Assembly: GCF_023895975.1 (NCBI RefSeq)
Contig: NZ_JALBWM010000003.1
Span: 1-64,000 of the forward strand
Length of the DNA: 64,000 nt
Reading direction: 5' to 3'
Source of the DNA: Microbulbifer okhotskensis
Lineage (GTDB): Bacteria > Pseudomonadota > Gammaproteobacteria > Pseudomonadales > Cellvibrionaceae
Shown: piece after piece, positions 1-9,980 of the stretch
Position numbering within the stretch: position 1 is the stretch's first letter
Layout of the letters: each line of letters opens with the position of its first letter
Program-made: the position numbers and the translations under genes
The notes under the pieces: model-generated
The model's input: only the letters and a program-made list of their open reading frames with translations
Told to the model about the DNA's origin: nothing
Databases searched by the model: none

Positions 1-2140
1 CGCTCACAATACCGTCGAAAGTGAGGGCACCAGATTCCGCCGTGACTTGATTATTGGTACCGGTTAGCGCCAGGCCATCGCTGTATGCGCTGGCCTCCAG
101 ACTGTCATCGCCGCCATTGCCGTCCACCGCTGACATGCCGGACACGGTCATGGCGTAGGCTTCGACATCGCCACCGGATTGCAGAACAAACGCATCGGCA
201 CTTGTGGTTCCGATCAGGTCTGCATTGACTGCGGTGAGCGTATTGACGTCACTGAAGGTGATGCTGCTGTTAACCGCTTCATTATCCGTGCCGGCCAGGG
301 TCCAGTCGGCACCATCGGCGCCGGTAACACTGTCCGTTCCACTGGCGGCATCCACGGTGCTCAGGCCAGTAAAGGCGATGTCGTAACTGGTTGCCGCGTT
401 ATCGCCATTGACGGTAAAGCTGTCCGCACCGCTGGTGCCGGTGAGCGCTGAAGTTACTGCGCTCACAATACCGTCGAAAGTGAGGGCACCAGATTCCGCC
501 GTGACTTGATTATTAGCGCCGGTTAGCGCCAGGCCATCGTTGTATGCACTGGCATCCAGGCTGTCATCTCCACCATTGCCATCGACCGCTGACATACCGG
601 AGATGGTCATGTTGTAGATGGCTACATCTGCGTCAGACTGCAGAACAAAGGCGTCTGCACTGCTTGTGCCGAGCAAACTGGCATTGGTAGCTGTGAGCGT
701 TTCTACATTGCTAAAGGTGATGCCATTATTGGTGGCTTCGTAATTGTTGCCGGTTAAAGTCCAGTCTTCGCCACTCGTACCAGTAACACTGTCTGTATCA
801 CCGCTACCTGCGGCATCAATCGTGCTGCTAAATCCTGTAACACTGATTGCATTGGCAATAATTTCAGCAGCAGAAACCACCTCAAAAGTGTCATCAGTCG
901 CGGAACCTACAAGACTAAAGCTACCGCCGTCATCGCTGGCATAATTGATAAATTCTATTTCACTGAAAGTAATATCGGAGGAAATTGCTTTATTATTTGT
1001 TTCGGTTAGAGTCACGGTATCAATCACGGCTACGGTATCATCACCGGAGTCCGCGTTTACCGTGCTCACCCCACTAAAGCTGATCTCAGATTGAGCATGA
1101 TCTAAAGTGTTCGTGCCAGTAATTGTGAGGGTATCTGTGCCGCTGTGTCCCGTTAATTCAACAGCAGTCGCGGTAGCAATATTTTTGAAAATCAGCGAAT
1201 CGGTTTCAATTTTTCCGATTGCATCAGTAAGTGTCAAACCACCGGCATATTCGCTGGCATCCAGGTTATCCTCATCTTTGGTCGCCCCCCCACCATCACC
1301 AAGGACCCGCTTCATGTCAGAAAAGATCATGCCATTAACGTCGATATCACCACTGGAAAGTAATTTGAAACTCTCTGCACTAGTGGTACCTACAAGATCG
1401 GCGCTACTACTTACATTAATATTCTCTATATCGGTAAAAATAATTTCGCTGCTTTTAACTTCATTAGTGTTGGCAGTTAATTCCCAGTCTTTACCGCTCT
1501 CGCCGGTGACAGTATCACTGTTACCGGCATCACTAATTATGCTAACGCTTGTAAAATCAATATCGTAACTAGTAACAGCGTTGGTATCAGTTACCGTAAA
1601 GCTATCGGCACCGGTACTACCAATTAGCTCAGTGGTTTCTGCGGTATCAATATTATTGAAAATCAGGGCGCCAGATTCAGCAGTAACTTGGTTATCAGTT
1701 CCAGTAAGGGCCAAGCCCGCGCTGTAGGCACTGGCATTTAGATGATCTCCTGTACCTCCACTGCCATTCCCATCTACCGCTGACATACCGGAAATAGTTA
1801 TATTATTAACTTTAACATCCGCATCGGACAGCAACTCAAAAGAATCATCACTGGTCGTACCCACCAGATTCGCATTAACGGCTGTCAGCTCATCTACATT
1901 ACTAAAAGTAATGCCACTATTTTCAGCTTCGTAATCATTACCGGTTAGTGTCCAATCCTCACCGTCAGCTCCGGTGACAGTATCTGTACCGCCTTTCGCA
2001 TCGATCGAGCCAGATAAACCGCTAAAGCTAATACTGTTAGCGGTCACACTGGTGCCACTATTCACCTCGAAGATATCTGCATTATCAGAGCCTTCCAGAC
2101 TACCGCCTGTCACGCTACTAATATTACTAAAGTCAATTGA
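1..2140 (-). repeat. Tandem ~150-residue repeats inside the tpsA-like gene
   Basis: The first bases of the window (from 1, cgctcacaataccgtcgaaa) recur at 460 with near identity for about 200 bp and looser similarity after that. The offset is 459 bp, exactly 153 codons. More diverged copies of the same block begin near 1178 and 1649, at spacings of about 718 and 471 bp. The unit encodes the series AVDGNGG / SAY / GLALTG.NNQVTAESGAL.F / TSGADSFTV / DWTL / ITFS. The copies nearest the left edge are the most alike, which suggests recent duplication towards the 3' part of the gene and further copies outside the window. Confidence 0.85.
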
Positions 2141-4129
2141 ATTGCTTTCGGCTGCGTTATCGACTCCGTTTAGGATCGTTGTACCGAGTGCTGCAATACT
2201 ATTGGCCCCACCCCCGAGGTCGACTCCTTCAATACCCGTGAAGGAAACAACACCGAGCGTAAAGCTGTTATCTCCAGTGATGCTAATTGCATCATCATCA
2301 TCTGAAAATAAAAAAGAATCTGCATCACTGTTACCTGTAACAGTACCGGAATCTCTTACAGTAAGGTCACCCAGGGTATTTGCTGTTGCATCAGACCCGG
2401 TAATAACATCACTTTCATAACCTACAGTTAATGTAAACGTATTAACATTAATTGAGCCTGAGTTAGTAAAAGCTCCGCCTGCATTAATAACTAGAGAACC
2501 ACCCGCCTCACTTTCACTATCACCATTACCATTACCAGTGGCATTAATATTGACCCCCGTATCGACTGTAACACCACTAAAAGAAGTTAACGTAAGTGTT
2601 GTATTCTCGCTCCACTCAATATCATTACCAACCAGGATACCGTATTCAGTATCCCCTGAATCAGTTACACTAATACCAATACTAGTACTCTCTAGCGCAG
2701 TTTCGATTGACCCTGATGTAGTACAGTTGGACAATCCAGTACAGTCATCCAGTATTTCCATCCAACCTGGGTCTAACAGCCAGAGGCCTGTCTCTCCATC
2801 ACCGTGACTCAGGGTGGAGACAAACATATTGTCCTCATCCAGATTCAAGTAAATCTTGCCGGAAGTTTCTACCAGGCCGCCATCACCGCCATTTTCCCCA
2901 GACTCGGCGAAAATCGTACCGCCAAAATCGGTAGTGTCATCGGCCCAAACAATAACGGTGCCGCCATCGGCATCGCCTACACCACTGGCATCGATAGTGG
3001 CTTCCGCCGTAACCATGGTGGTTTCGGCATTGTGAACATCTTCATTATTCCCCTGGTAGTCGCCTCCAATAAGGACTTCACCACCGGAGGCAGTGCCGCG
3101 GGCATCAATATTCCCGCTAACAACCACTTCATCACCTAAAACAGCAACATCACCACCACTGCCCGAGTCAGCCGCTACTGAAATATCTCCACTGTGCTCG
3201 GCAAAATCGCCTTCTAGGACAACCTCACCACCCGTGCTACCAGAAGCGTCCAAGGTCCCGCTATTCACAACTCCAGAACCGGAGCCAAATAAACGGATCT
3301 TGCCCCCACTGGTATCAATACCACTCGCTTTTATCGTGCCTTCGTTGTTAACCGCAGCAGTAAACAGGTCACCGGAGACGCTGGCCTCCATTAAAACCTG
3401 AGCGCCGTCGATGGTCCCTTCATTTAATACAGCACTATCAAGGCCGAGGTCATTTTCCATTACCTCTTTAGTCACTTTTAGGCCGATCAATCCATCGGCA
3501 TCAAAGGTGAGCAGTGCTTCATCTGCGGCTGCTAGGCTGACGAGTTCAGCACTGATCAAACCGGTAGAGGCGTTTGTAACCTGCTTACCTACTAGTACCG
3601 CGCTGGATGCATTAATCACACCGCGATTAATTACCACCCCTGAGGAGCCGGATTCCCCTTTAAAGGCGAAGTTACCATTCATAAAATCTTCGGGGCTCAT
3701 ATCGAGGCCAGAAGCTGTAATCGCGCCGACATTCACGGTGGCAGTTTCGGTAAAGAGAACCCCTCGCGGGTTTACCAGGATAACGTGGCCATTGGCCTCT
3801 ATCGCACCTTGGATCGTGGTAACATCCTGATCCAAAATCCGGTTAAGTACGATAGAGGAGGAGTCTGGCTGCAGGAACTGAATCAGTTCCTCTTCGGTTA
3901 AATTAAAAGAATCCCAATCAATTGATAGCAGGTCAGTAACCTGGTCGACCGTTGTTGTAGTCCCATTAACATCAATGGTGCCACTACCGCCAGTTACCGT
4001 TCCACCTTCAGGCCCAGCATGGGCCATCGGGCTAATCAACCCTGCAAACAGGCCGGCATAGGCAAAACTGGACACCTTAATGGCACTTGCTAATTTTCTT
4101 AACTCAAGCTTTTTGTTTTTAACTTTCAT
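1..4129 (-). CDS. TpsA-type two-partner secretion exoprotein (filamentous haemagglutinin-like), C-terminus beyond window
   Basis: The minus strand is open from an ATG at 4129 to the window edge, giving the first 1376 codons with no stop. An AAGGTG ribosome site precedes the start. The protein begins with a long signal peptide (basic MKVKNKKLELRK, hydrophobic core, ending near MAHA). A TPS secretion domain follows: residues about 75-130 hold the pattern NRIL...IQGAIEANGHVILVNPRGVLF...VNVGAITASG, where NPRGV replaces the usual NPNGI. Next come DASG-type haemagglutinin repeats, then from about residue 650 larger repeats rich in TGTSGADSFTV, AVDGNGGDD and ESGALTFDGI motifs, likely extended beta-helix. 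It lies directly downstream of its transporter gene. By family it would be exported through TpsB and act as a large surface or released adhesin. The real function and total length cannot be seen. Confidence 0.93.
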   Translation of the reverse strand, partial: MKVKNKKLELRKLASAIKVSSFAYAGLFAGLISPMAHAGPEGGTVTGGSGTIDVNGTTTTVDQVTDLLSIDWDSFNLTEEELIQFLQPDSSSIVLNRILDQDVTTIQGAIEANGHVILVNPRGVLFTETATVNVGAITASGLDMSPEDFMNGNFAFKGESGSSGVVINRGVINASSAVLVGKQVTNASTGLISAELVSLAAADEALLTFDADGLIGLKVTKEVMENDLGLDSAVLNEGTIDGAQVLMEASVSGDLFTAAVNNEGTIKASGIDTSGGKIRLFGSGSGVVNSGTLDASGSTGGEVVLEGDFAEHSGDISVAADSGSGGDVAVLGDEVVVSGNIDARGTASGGEVLIGGDYQGNNEDVHNAETTMVTAEATIDASGVGDADGGTVIVWADDTTDFGGTIFAESGENGGDGGLVETSGKIYLNLDEDNMFVSTLSHGDGETGLWLLDPGWMEILDDCTGLSNCTTSGSIETALESTSIGISVTDSGDTEYGILVGNDIEWSENTTLTLTSFSGVTVDTGVNINATGNGNGDSESEAGGSLVINAGGAFTNSGSINVNTFTLTVGYESDVITGSDATANTLGDLTVRDSGTVTGNSDADSFLFSDDDDAISITGDNSFTLGVVSFTGIEGVDLGGGANSIAALGTTILNGVDNAAESNSIDFSNISSVTGGSLEGSDNADIFEVNSGTSVTANSISFSGLSGSIDAKGGTDTVTGADGEDWTLTGNDYEAENSGITFSNVDELTAVNANLVGTTSDDSFELLSDADVKVNNITISGMSAVDGNGSGGTGDHLNASAYSAGLALTGTDNQVTAESGALIFNNIDTAETTELIGSTGADSFTVTDTNAVTSYDIDFTSVSIISDAGNSDTVTGESGKDWELTANTNEVKSSEIIFTDIENINVSSSADLVGTTSAESFKLLSSGDIDVNGMIFSDMKRVLGDGGGATKDEDNLDASEYAGGLTLTDAIGKIETDSLIFKNIATATAVELTGHSGTDTLTITGTNTLDHAQSEISFSGVSTVNADSGDDTVAVIDTVTLTETNNKAISSDITFSEIEFINYASDDGGSFSLVGSATDDTFEVVSAAEIIANAISVTGFSSTIDAAGSGDTDSVTGTSGEDWTLTGNNYEATNNGITFSNVETLTATNASLLGTSSADAFVLQSDADVAIYNMTISGMSAVDGNGGDDSLDASAYNDGLALTGANNQVTAESGALTFDGIVSAVTSALTGTSGADSFTVNGDNAATSYDIAFTGLSTVDAASGTDSVTGADGADWTLAGTDNEAVNSSITFSDVNTLTAVNADLIGTTSADAFVLQSGGDVEAYAMTVSGMSAVDGNGGDDSLEASAYSDGLALTGTNNQVTAESGALTFDGIVS

Positions 4130-4188
4130 ACCAGCACCTTGCGAAGAGGGACCTTGCTACTATTAAGGATTCAGGAAACAGTATTTGT

Positions 4189-6150
4189 TCAGTTATAAAA
4201 AATCGAAAAATCAGCGTAGACGGTGGGCTCGTCTTCACCAACTGCAGTATTTACTATCGAGGAACTCGACATAATTGGCCAGGCAACAGAGACCTTGCTC
4301 GAGAAGCTGTCACTCCAATTCATTTTAAACAGCATCCCACCCCCGGAGAGTCGTGCCCAATCGTCCTCCACCGCTTCCTCATAGTTATTCACAAAGCCAT
4401 ACCCAACATCGGCAATAAGTGCAACTTGGAAAATGTCATTTAACCGCTGATCAAACAGAACAGGATTCATAAATTCAGGAAAATTGACATACCATTCTGC
4501 AGAGAGAACCGCGCCAATATCTGCAGAAAAGTCTCTTGCGGAGAATGCACGCACACCATTTGCACCACCGAGCGACAACTGCTCAAAGCCTGGTAGATTA
4601 CTCTCGCTAAACTGGGCCCGCCCTTTCATAATCAGCCTTGAATGATCATCGACAAAGGGCATGGGTAAGAAGATCAAAGAGCTGGTGTTAATTGCCACTT
4701 TATTAAAGTCATCCCCTCTTCCTTCTTCAACCGTATTTTGATGCTCACCATATTGCACAGTGGCACTCAATATATTCAACATTGAAAGAAAGCCGTTAGA
4801 AAGGCTATCCATATAAACACCAACTTCTCCGCCATAAACGTGGTCATTGGTGAACTCAATAATACCTTCGAGATCAGATTTCTTTTCTGTAAAGCCGAAA
4901 GAACCTGTGAAATTAAAGTCCCGAGAGCGCCGGAACTTATGATCCAAGGAAACTGCATAACTTTTATTTACGCCGGAAATTTCCAACAAGTTAACGACAT
5001 CACCCTCATCATCTTCGTTATAAAGCTCGAATTCATTATGATCTGCCGATATCTCCAATCGAGTGCGAGGACCAAACAAAGGAAAGCTATATCTGAACTG
5101 ACCAAGATCAGAACCAAAATCATCATCTGATTCAGGATTGGATTTCAAATAGCCCAAAGTTAACGCATCACCAAAACCTAAGGGATTCAACCAGTCAACA
5201 GTCGCATAAACCCTTTCACTTCCGGTATAAAGCGAGCCGTGATTATCCGCCCTAAACGTAGCTCGCCAAGAGTCCGACTCGCGCACCTTTAAATTAAGCT
5301 TGGTTTCGCCAGGGTTATCCCCTGCACTAAAATATCCAGTAACATTTAAACCAGGCAGGTCATTTAGCAAATATAGCCCTTCTTCAATATTTTCATGATT
5401 AACCAATTGCCCGCGCTGGCTTTCGAAAGGCTCTGCAAGTTTTGCTTCTGTATAAACATCATTATCTTCTGCAGCAATCTGGCCCAGCAACCCCTCTTGC
5501 ACCGTTAGGGTAACCACCCCATTTTCTACATCTTGAGCAGGGATTTGTACCTGGGCCAAAAATAACCCCTGGCGACGATAAAAACTTGTTAGATCAGCGG
5601 CAATTTCTTCGAGATCACCGTAACTTAAACCGCGCTCTTTATTTTGTTTTTCAATTATATTAACGAGTTTCTTAAGCTCTGCAGGGCCTAAACCGCCAGG
5701 TTTAAATTGAGCATTCATACCATCGAGTAGCACCGCTAACTCTTCCAGGTTTTCTACGGTATAGCCACTAGCGAGGATTTTATCCTCTTTCATAAACTTC
5801 ACCCGAAGATCTTCCGCCATCTCTTCGACGGCTTCTCGGGAAATGCCAAACTCGGGATACTCTTCTAAGCGGTGAAATATAAATTCTTTTACAGTGATTC
5901 GAGGCCCCTGGTTACGCTGGGAGATCTCAGGAATCTCTGTATTTAAGTTTGGGTCTTCGGCTTCATAGGTGCGCTGTAAGAAGTCTTTAGTAACATCTAC
6001 CTCATTTACGGTAGGCGTATTCTGGTCAAAAGCCTCCCTAACAAGACTGCGAAAACTGGACCCTTCGTCCTGAGCGAAAACCTGCACTTGCGATACAAGA
6101 AAGCCAGCACCTAAAAATAATGCCAACTTTCTCTTTTCTAGCCCTAGCAT
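4189..6150 (-). CDS. TpsB outer-membrane transporter (ShlB/FhaC/HecB family)
   Basis: 653 residues. A signal peptide runs from MLGLEKRKLALF to a likely cleavage after QVFA. Unlike short ShlB proteins it has an N-terminal stretch of about 180 residues before the POTRA region (about 195-300, with GLFLAQVQIPAQDVENGVV). The rest is the 16-strand barrel: a DNHGSLYTG/ERVYATVDWLNPLG segment opens it, and the conserved L6-loop motif appears as SLGGANGVRAF. VRAF is a common variant of VRGY/F. The last residues form an amphipathic strand ending FSIFYN. The start ATG at 6150 has a GGGGGAA ribosome site. The TpsA-type gene begins 59 bp downstream, so this is very probably its dedicated translocator. Confidence 0.93.
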   Translation of the reverse strand: MLGLEKRKLALFLGAGFLVSQVQVFAQDEGSSFRSLVREAFDQNTPTVNEVDVTKDFLQRTYEAEDPNLNTEIPEISQRNQGPRITVKEFIFHRLEEYPEFGISREAVEEMAEDLRVKFMKEDKILASGYTVENLEELAVLLDGMNAQFKPGGLGPAELKKLVNIIEKQNKERGLSYGDLEEIAADLTSFYRRQGLFLAQVQIPAQDVENGVVTLTVQEGLLGQIAAEDNDVYTEAKLAEPFESQRGQLVNHENIEEGLYLLNDLPGLNVTGYFSAGDNPGETKLNLKVRESDSWRATFRADNHGSLYTGSERVYATVDWLNPLGFGDALTLGYLKSNPESDDDFGSDLGQFRYSFPLFGPRTRLEISADHNEFELYNEDDEGDVVNLLEISGVNKSYAVSLDHKFRRSRDFNFTGSFGFTEKKSDLEGIIEFTNDHVYGGEVGVYMDSLSNGFLSMLNILSATVQYGEHQNTVEEGRGDDFNKVAINTSSLIFLPMPFVDDHSRLIMKGRAQFSESNLPGFEQLSLGGANGVRAFSARDFSADIGAVLSAEWYVNFPEFMNPVLFDQRLNDIFQVALIADVGYGFVNNYEEAVEDDWARLSGGGMLFKMNWSDSFSSKVSVAWPIMSSSSIVNTAVGEDEPTVYADFSIFYN

Positions 6151-6231
6151 ATTTCCCCCAGTTTATAATGTCTTAATCTATAATCTAACCAACTTGACTA
6201 TCGTATCGATATTCGCTGGTATTTATTTAAC

Positions 6232-8895
6232 CTAATTGACATCTCTAACGATGCGGAAACCAGTGAACTCATCGGGCTGGCCATTATGAAGCTTCTTGGT
6301 TGTTGCCAGACAGCGGCTCATCGGATCTATACGACTGCCTCCAAGGGCAAGCAATTCGCCATCAGTGCCAAGACCCCACTCCTGAACATTGCCTACAGCA
6401 TTGAGCAATCCAAGCCCGTTGGAAGACCCGGCACGGACAGGAACTAGCTCCCCCCCCTTTTCAATACCACCATACTTCAAGTGACAATTTCGGTCGGCTA
6501 CTTCACCCTCCCCCCTGGCACTGGCGGCAGCAAACCACTCTTGCTCGGAAGGCAGGCGATAGCGATAGCCTGTCTCATCACTGAGCCAGCTGAGATAAGA
6601 CTCTGCTGTCGCCAGAGATACGTTGTTTACAGGAAGGTCTGATGCAGTCGGAGTCTCCTCCTCACACTGGCCGGCAATCCGGCAGAATTGAGCAAGCTCA
6701 GTACTACTAACTTCATATTTGCCAACAGCCAAAGGCCTGCCACTCAATCCCTTAATAACAACCATTGCCGGCCCTTTACTGCCATCAGCGAGTCGATCAT
6801 GGCAAGTGTAACGATCACCTCGCCGACCACTTCCTGGCACCAAGTGACCGCAAAAATCCAATTTGAAGTCTCTCAATGGTTGATATGCGGGCAGGAGAGC
6901 CCTGAACTGATCCACCAGAATCTCGGTCTGAAGTGGGTCTTTGGTGCCCAGACTGGATGCGCAATTTACCAACTCCCCACCCACCACAGGGCGTATTTTC
7001 AAGGCCTTTGCTCTATCCAACTTTGCCAGGCGAGCCAACTGCGAACCGACTGCGGTAGCATTCATAGAGAAACTGCATGTAAGCGCTGTCTCCATATCAT
7101 CAAGCACAGCATCGATCAGCCTCTGCTTCTGCGCAGCCAGGCGACGACGCTCCGCACGCTCCTCCGCCAGACGGATACGCTCGACCTCGCGCTCTTCCGT
7201 TATACGCTCCGCCTCGAGACGGGCCCGTAAATTCTCCCTGTCAGTGGCTAACTGCGATTTGATCGCTGCAGCCTCGCTGGACTCGCCATACCAGGTGGCG
7301 ACCCCTTTAAGCATCACATCTGCCTGATCAAGGTTGCCCAGATTTAACTGGCCCGTCGCTGCTGCCAGGAACAGCTCCGATACTTGACGCCGCGAATTGT
7401 CCTGAAATTCTGTGTCCTCTGGATTCAGCTTTGAGTACTCTGTTAATTCAAGCTGAAGATCATCCGCCCACGCCGGTGTCAGAATACTCAGCCCGATCAA
7501 TCTGGTGATAGCCTCTTTCTTATCCGCGATACGTCGCACCAAGAGGTCTTGCTCGTGCTTGCGCTCCAGCTCCACCCTGACCCGCTCCTGCTCTACCGTA
7601 TTTTGCTGTTGCAGGTGACTATAACCCGCTACGGCGCCGCCCAAGACCATGACAAAAGCACTTCCCAGAAGCCATTTCCAGGTGTTACTGACGAAAAATG
7701 CCTGTACAAACTTGTCAACTGTGTCTGTGCGATTGTCCCGCTTGAGCTCAAGCGCAGACTCGAGTGAACGCCATTGACGACGGTTTAAGCCCTTAATTCG
7801 TCTCGGCCGCAGCCCTTGTTCCAGCGCCTTATCTGCGGGCGTCTTATTGTATGGGTGGCGTCCACAGAACAGCTCGTAGGCGACACAGCCCAAGGCAAAA
7901 ACATCATCACTCGGCGCAGGCTCTGCACCCTTGAGCATCTCAAGGCTCGCATATGCGGGCGTCAGCGCCCCGAGGGTGCCGGCATCAAATAGCGTTGTTT
8001 CACCTGCCTTATTGGCAATACCGCCTTCCGAGACCGCCCTGGCAATACCGAAGTCAAATACCTTTGTACCCTTTTTATTGGTTACAAAGATATTGCCCGG
8101 CTTAAAGTCTGAGTGAACAATTTTGTGGGAGTGGGCATAAATCAGGGCTTGGGAGATATCCCAAAGTACTGAGCGTGCTCGCTCGGGCTCCAGACCGACA
8201 TCAACATGATCACGCAGCAATTTATCCAAAGGAGCCCCTTCGAGGAACTCCATTGTCATGAAAACGCGATCTCCGTCACGGTCAAAATCGTAAACAGTTA
8301 CAATATTGGGGTGTGCCAGCGTCTGGGATTTCCGCGCTTCCCGCTGAAGGGATATAAAAGCATCGGGGTGTTTCTGAAAGTCATCATTCAGAAGCTTAAT
8401 AGCTACATAGGGCTCATTATCACTAGCTTCCAACTTTCGTCGGTCTAAAGCCTTATAAACCGCCCCCATCCCGCCCACTCCGAGGAGCTTGTCAAGCTCA
8501 AACCGCCCTTTAATCACGGTTTTGGTCACAGCGTTTGAGCCTACAGGCTCAGAGAGTTCAGAAGGTGCAGAGGGTTCAGAAGGAACGCCAGGGCTTACAG
8601 GAACTCCGCCCAACAATCCATTTTGCCCAGATTGTTCCTGCGTCTTCTTCAGCCCGGGGCTGAACACCGTAGCATCTGAACCAAAGTTCGCGGCAGCCGT
8701 TGGGATTACGGGCTGAGTTCCCTTGACCGGCTCAGCCCCTTTTATCGATGGGTGATCATTTGCTCCAGTCTTGTCCTGCTGAACAACAACGGTGATATCA
8801 CCGTCTTCTGTCAGTCCATTCTTAGACTGGTCTGGGCCGGGCGGAGTGCCACTCGGCCGAACAATACGCGTCTTATCGTTCAATTCCGCCTCCAT
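6232..8895 (-). CDS. Membrane-anchored Ser/Thr protein kinase with C-terminal FGE-sulfatase-like domain (PpkA-like, T6SS)
   Basis: 887 residues. Residues 1-130 are low-complexity and rich in Pro, Ser and Glu. The kinase domain runs from about 131 to 400: glycine loop GVGGMGAVY, VAIK lysine, catalytic loop HSDFKPGN, metal motif DFG. The catalytic loop has Ser where RD kinases have Arg. A single membrane segment (WKWLLGSAFVMVLGGAVAGY) follows near 410-430, then a charged coiled coil (about 545-600, EEREVERIRLAEERAERRR). The C-terminal 190 residues match the formylglycine-generating-enzyme fold (VGKYEVSSTELAQFC, YRLPSEQEWFAAA, GNVQEWG, FTGFRIVRD). The gene is divergent from hcp. With the PP2C phosphatase and FHA protein it would form the threonine-phosphorylation switch known from Pseudomonas PpkA/PppA/Fha. 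The role of the FGE-like domain is unknown; it may sense a periplasmic ligand. Confidence 0.9.
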   Translation of the reverse strand: MEAELNDKTRIVRPSGTPPGPDQSKNGLTEDGDITVVVQQDKTGANDHPSIKGAEPVKGTQPVIPTAAANFGSDATVFSPGLKKTQEQSGQNGLLGGVPVSPGVPSEPSAPSELSEPVGSNAVTKTVIKGRFELDKLLGVGGMGAVYKALDRRKLEASDNEPYVAIKLLNDDFQKHPDAFISLQREARKSQTLAHPNIVTVYDFDRDGDRVFMTMEFLEGAPLDKLLRDHVDVGLEPERARSVLWDISQALIYAHSHKIVHSDFKPGNIFVTNKKGTKVFDFGIARAVSEGGIANKAGETTLFDAGTLGALTPAYASLEMLKGAEPAPSDDVFALGCVAYELFCGRHPYNKTPADKALEQGLRPRRIKGLNRRQWRSLESALELKRDNRTDTVDKFVQAFFVSNTWKWLLGSAFVMVLGGAVAGYSHLQQQNTVEQERVRVELERKHEQDLLVRRIADKKEAITRLIGLSILTPAWADDLQLELTEYSKLNPEDTEFQDNSRRQVSELFLAAATGQLNLGNLDQADVMLKGVATWYGESSEAAAIKSQLATDRENLRARLEAERITEEREVERIRLAEERAERRRLAAQKQRLIDAVLDDMETALTCSFSMNATAVGSQLARLAKLDRAKALKIRPVVGGELVNCASSLGTKDPLQTEILVDQFRALLPAYQPLRDFKLDFCGHLVPGSGRRGDRYTCHDRLADGSKGPAMVVIKGLSGRPLAVGKYEVSSTELAQFCRIAGQCEEETPTASDLPVNNVSLATAESYLSWLSDETGYRYRLPSEQEWFAAASARGEGEVADRNCHLKYGGIEKGGELVPVRAGSSNGLGLLNAVGNVQEWGLGTDGELLALGGSRIDPMSRCLATTKKLHNGQPDEFTGFRIVRDVN

Positions 8896-9469
8896 GGAAA
8901 ACCATTACGACACATCCAGATCCGCAAAAGTTATGTTATAGATTTAATCGGTAAGGCAATAAAGTAGGGGGCAAAGTATATCGGACAGCCTATGGGGCAA
9001 CAATGAAACAATATTCAAATATATTTGCCTTAACGCGCCATCAAAATACCGCATCTAGCCAACCCCCGAAACCACTACCTATCACTTAGCTTTGGTGTCA
9101 GATTACATAATATTACAGTGGAATCTTTTCAAAAAAATACCACTAAGTTCTTCAAAAGCATAATTTGACTGCCACTGAATATCCATAACCAAAATCGAGC
9201 AAACCGCTCAAGCCTGCCTTCCAATAATTTTTAAAATTAAATAGTGTCAGAGTCAAATATGTGCAGCAGGCATGACACGGTAAGTCACAAATCTGCCCTC
9301 ACAAATTGGTGCCAGAGTCGATTAAATAACTCGAAAAGAAGTTTGTTTTTGCCTTTCTCTTTGTTTAAATCATCCCAGTTGCCACTGCGACGATACCTGA
9401 ACTACTGCACTATCGCGGTGGTAAGGGATTAACCACCAACATCTCAAGCCAACCAAAGAGGGATATCCC
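8896..9469. other. 574-bp divergent intergenic region between kinase and hcp
   Basis: This AT-rich stretch holds no convincing gene; a 62-codon frame at 9244-9432 has no ribosome site and no family features. It must contain the promoters of the kinase (leftward) and of hcp (rightward). I could not fix a sigma-70 or sigma-54 promoter by eye. A short inverted repeat (GGTGGT ... ACCACC, about 9417-9437) lies in the probable hcp leader. A palindrome, GGGATATCCC (9460-9469), abuts the hcp ATG and overlaps its GAGGG ribosome site. Confidence 0.6.
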
Positions 9470-9958
9470 ATGGCTATCTACATGAACTTCAACAACAAAG
9501 CCATCAAAGGTAACGTGACCGCCAAAGGTTATGAAGACTGGATTGAAGTTGACAGCTTCAACTTTGGTGTTGGCCGCGGCATTACCATGGAAGCCGGCGC
9601 CATGTCAAACCGCGAAGCTTCTCGCCCGAGCCTGAGCGAAGTCAGCTTCACCAAGCGCATCGATGCTGCTTCCGGCGGCCTGTTCAAGTCTTCTGTAACG
9701 GGTGACGAGGGTGTAACTGTAGAGATCCACGTAGTGCAGACCGGCGCTAGCTCTGTAGAGAAGTACGCGGTTTACAAGTTGGATAACACCCTGATCTCCT
9801 CTTACAGCATCGGCGCATCCGCTGGTGGCGCTCCCCAGGAATCGGTTTCCCTGAGCTATGCGAAAATTGAGGCCGACCTCAATCACGCAGACAAAACCAA
9901 CAAAAACCCGAAAAACATGCGCGTTGGATACTGCCTGGAAACAGCTACCCCGCTGTAA
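9470..9958 (+). CDS. hcp: Hcp, T6SS inner-tube protein
   Basis: 162 residues, the usual size for Hcp1-family proteins. It starts MAIYMNFNNKAIKGNVT and contains the hallmark blocks GRGITMEAGAMSNREASRPSLSE and YSIGASAGGAPQESVSLSYAKIE. Hexameric rings of this protein stack into the tube that is propelled with VgrG by the contracting TssB/C sheath. It is the first gene of the plus-strand hcp-vgrG-PAAR-effector group, and a GAGGG ribosome site lies just before the ATG. A strong hairpin after the stop (9981-10016) separates it from vgrG and may keep Hcp levels far above the downstream products. Confidence 0.97.
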   Translation: MAIYMNFNNKAIKGNVTAKGYEDWIEVDSFNFGVGRGITMEAGAMSNREASRPSLSEVSFTKRIDAASGGLFKSSVTGDEGVTVEIHVVQTGASSVEKYAVYKLDNTLISSYSIGASAGGAPQESVSLSYAKIEADLNHADKTNKNPKNMRVGYCLETATPL

Positions 9959-9980
9959 GCCACCAGAGTATTTTCGCACA

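Noticed and set aside
179..3830. Several plus-strand open frames of 60-153 codons across the TpsA-type gene
   Set aside because: They are antisense shadows of a repetitive, stop-poor coding sequence. They lack ribosome sites and family features, and the minus-strand frame is continuous with a clear signal peptide and TPS domain.
4189..6150. VRAF instead of VRGY/F in the TpsB L6 loop as a loss-of-function sign
   Set aside because: VRAY/VRAF variants are frequent in ShlB/HecB-type transporters, so this is normal variation.
9244..9432. 62-codon open frame upstream of hcp
   Set aside because: It has no ribosome site and no recognisable domain, and is AT-rich; it is more likely hcp leader and promoter DNA.
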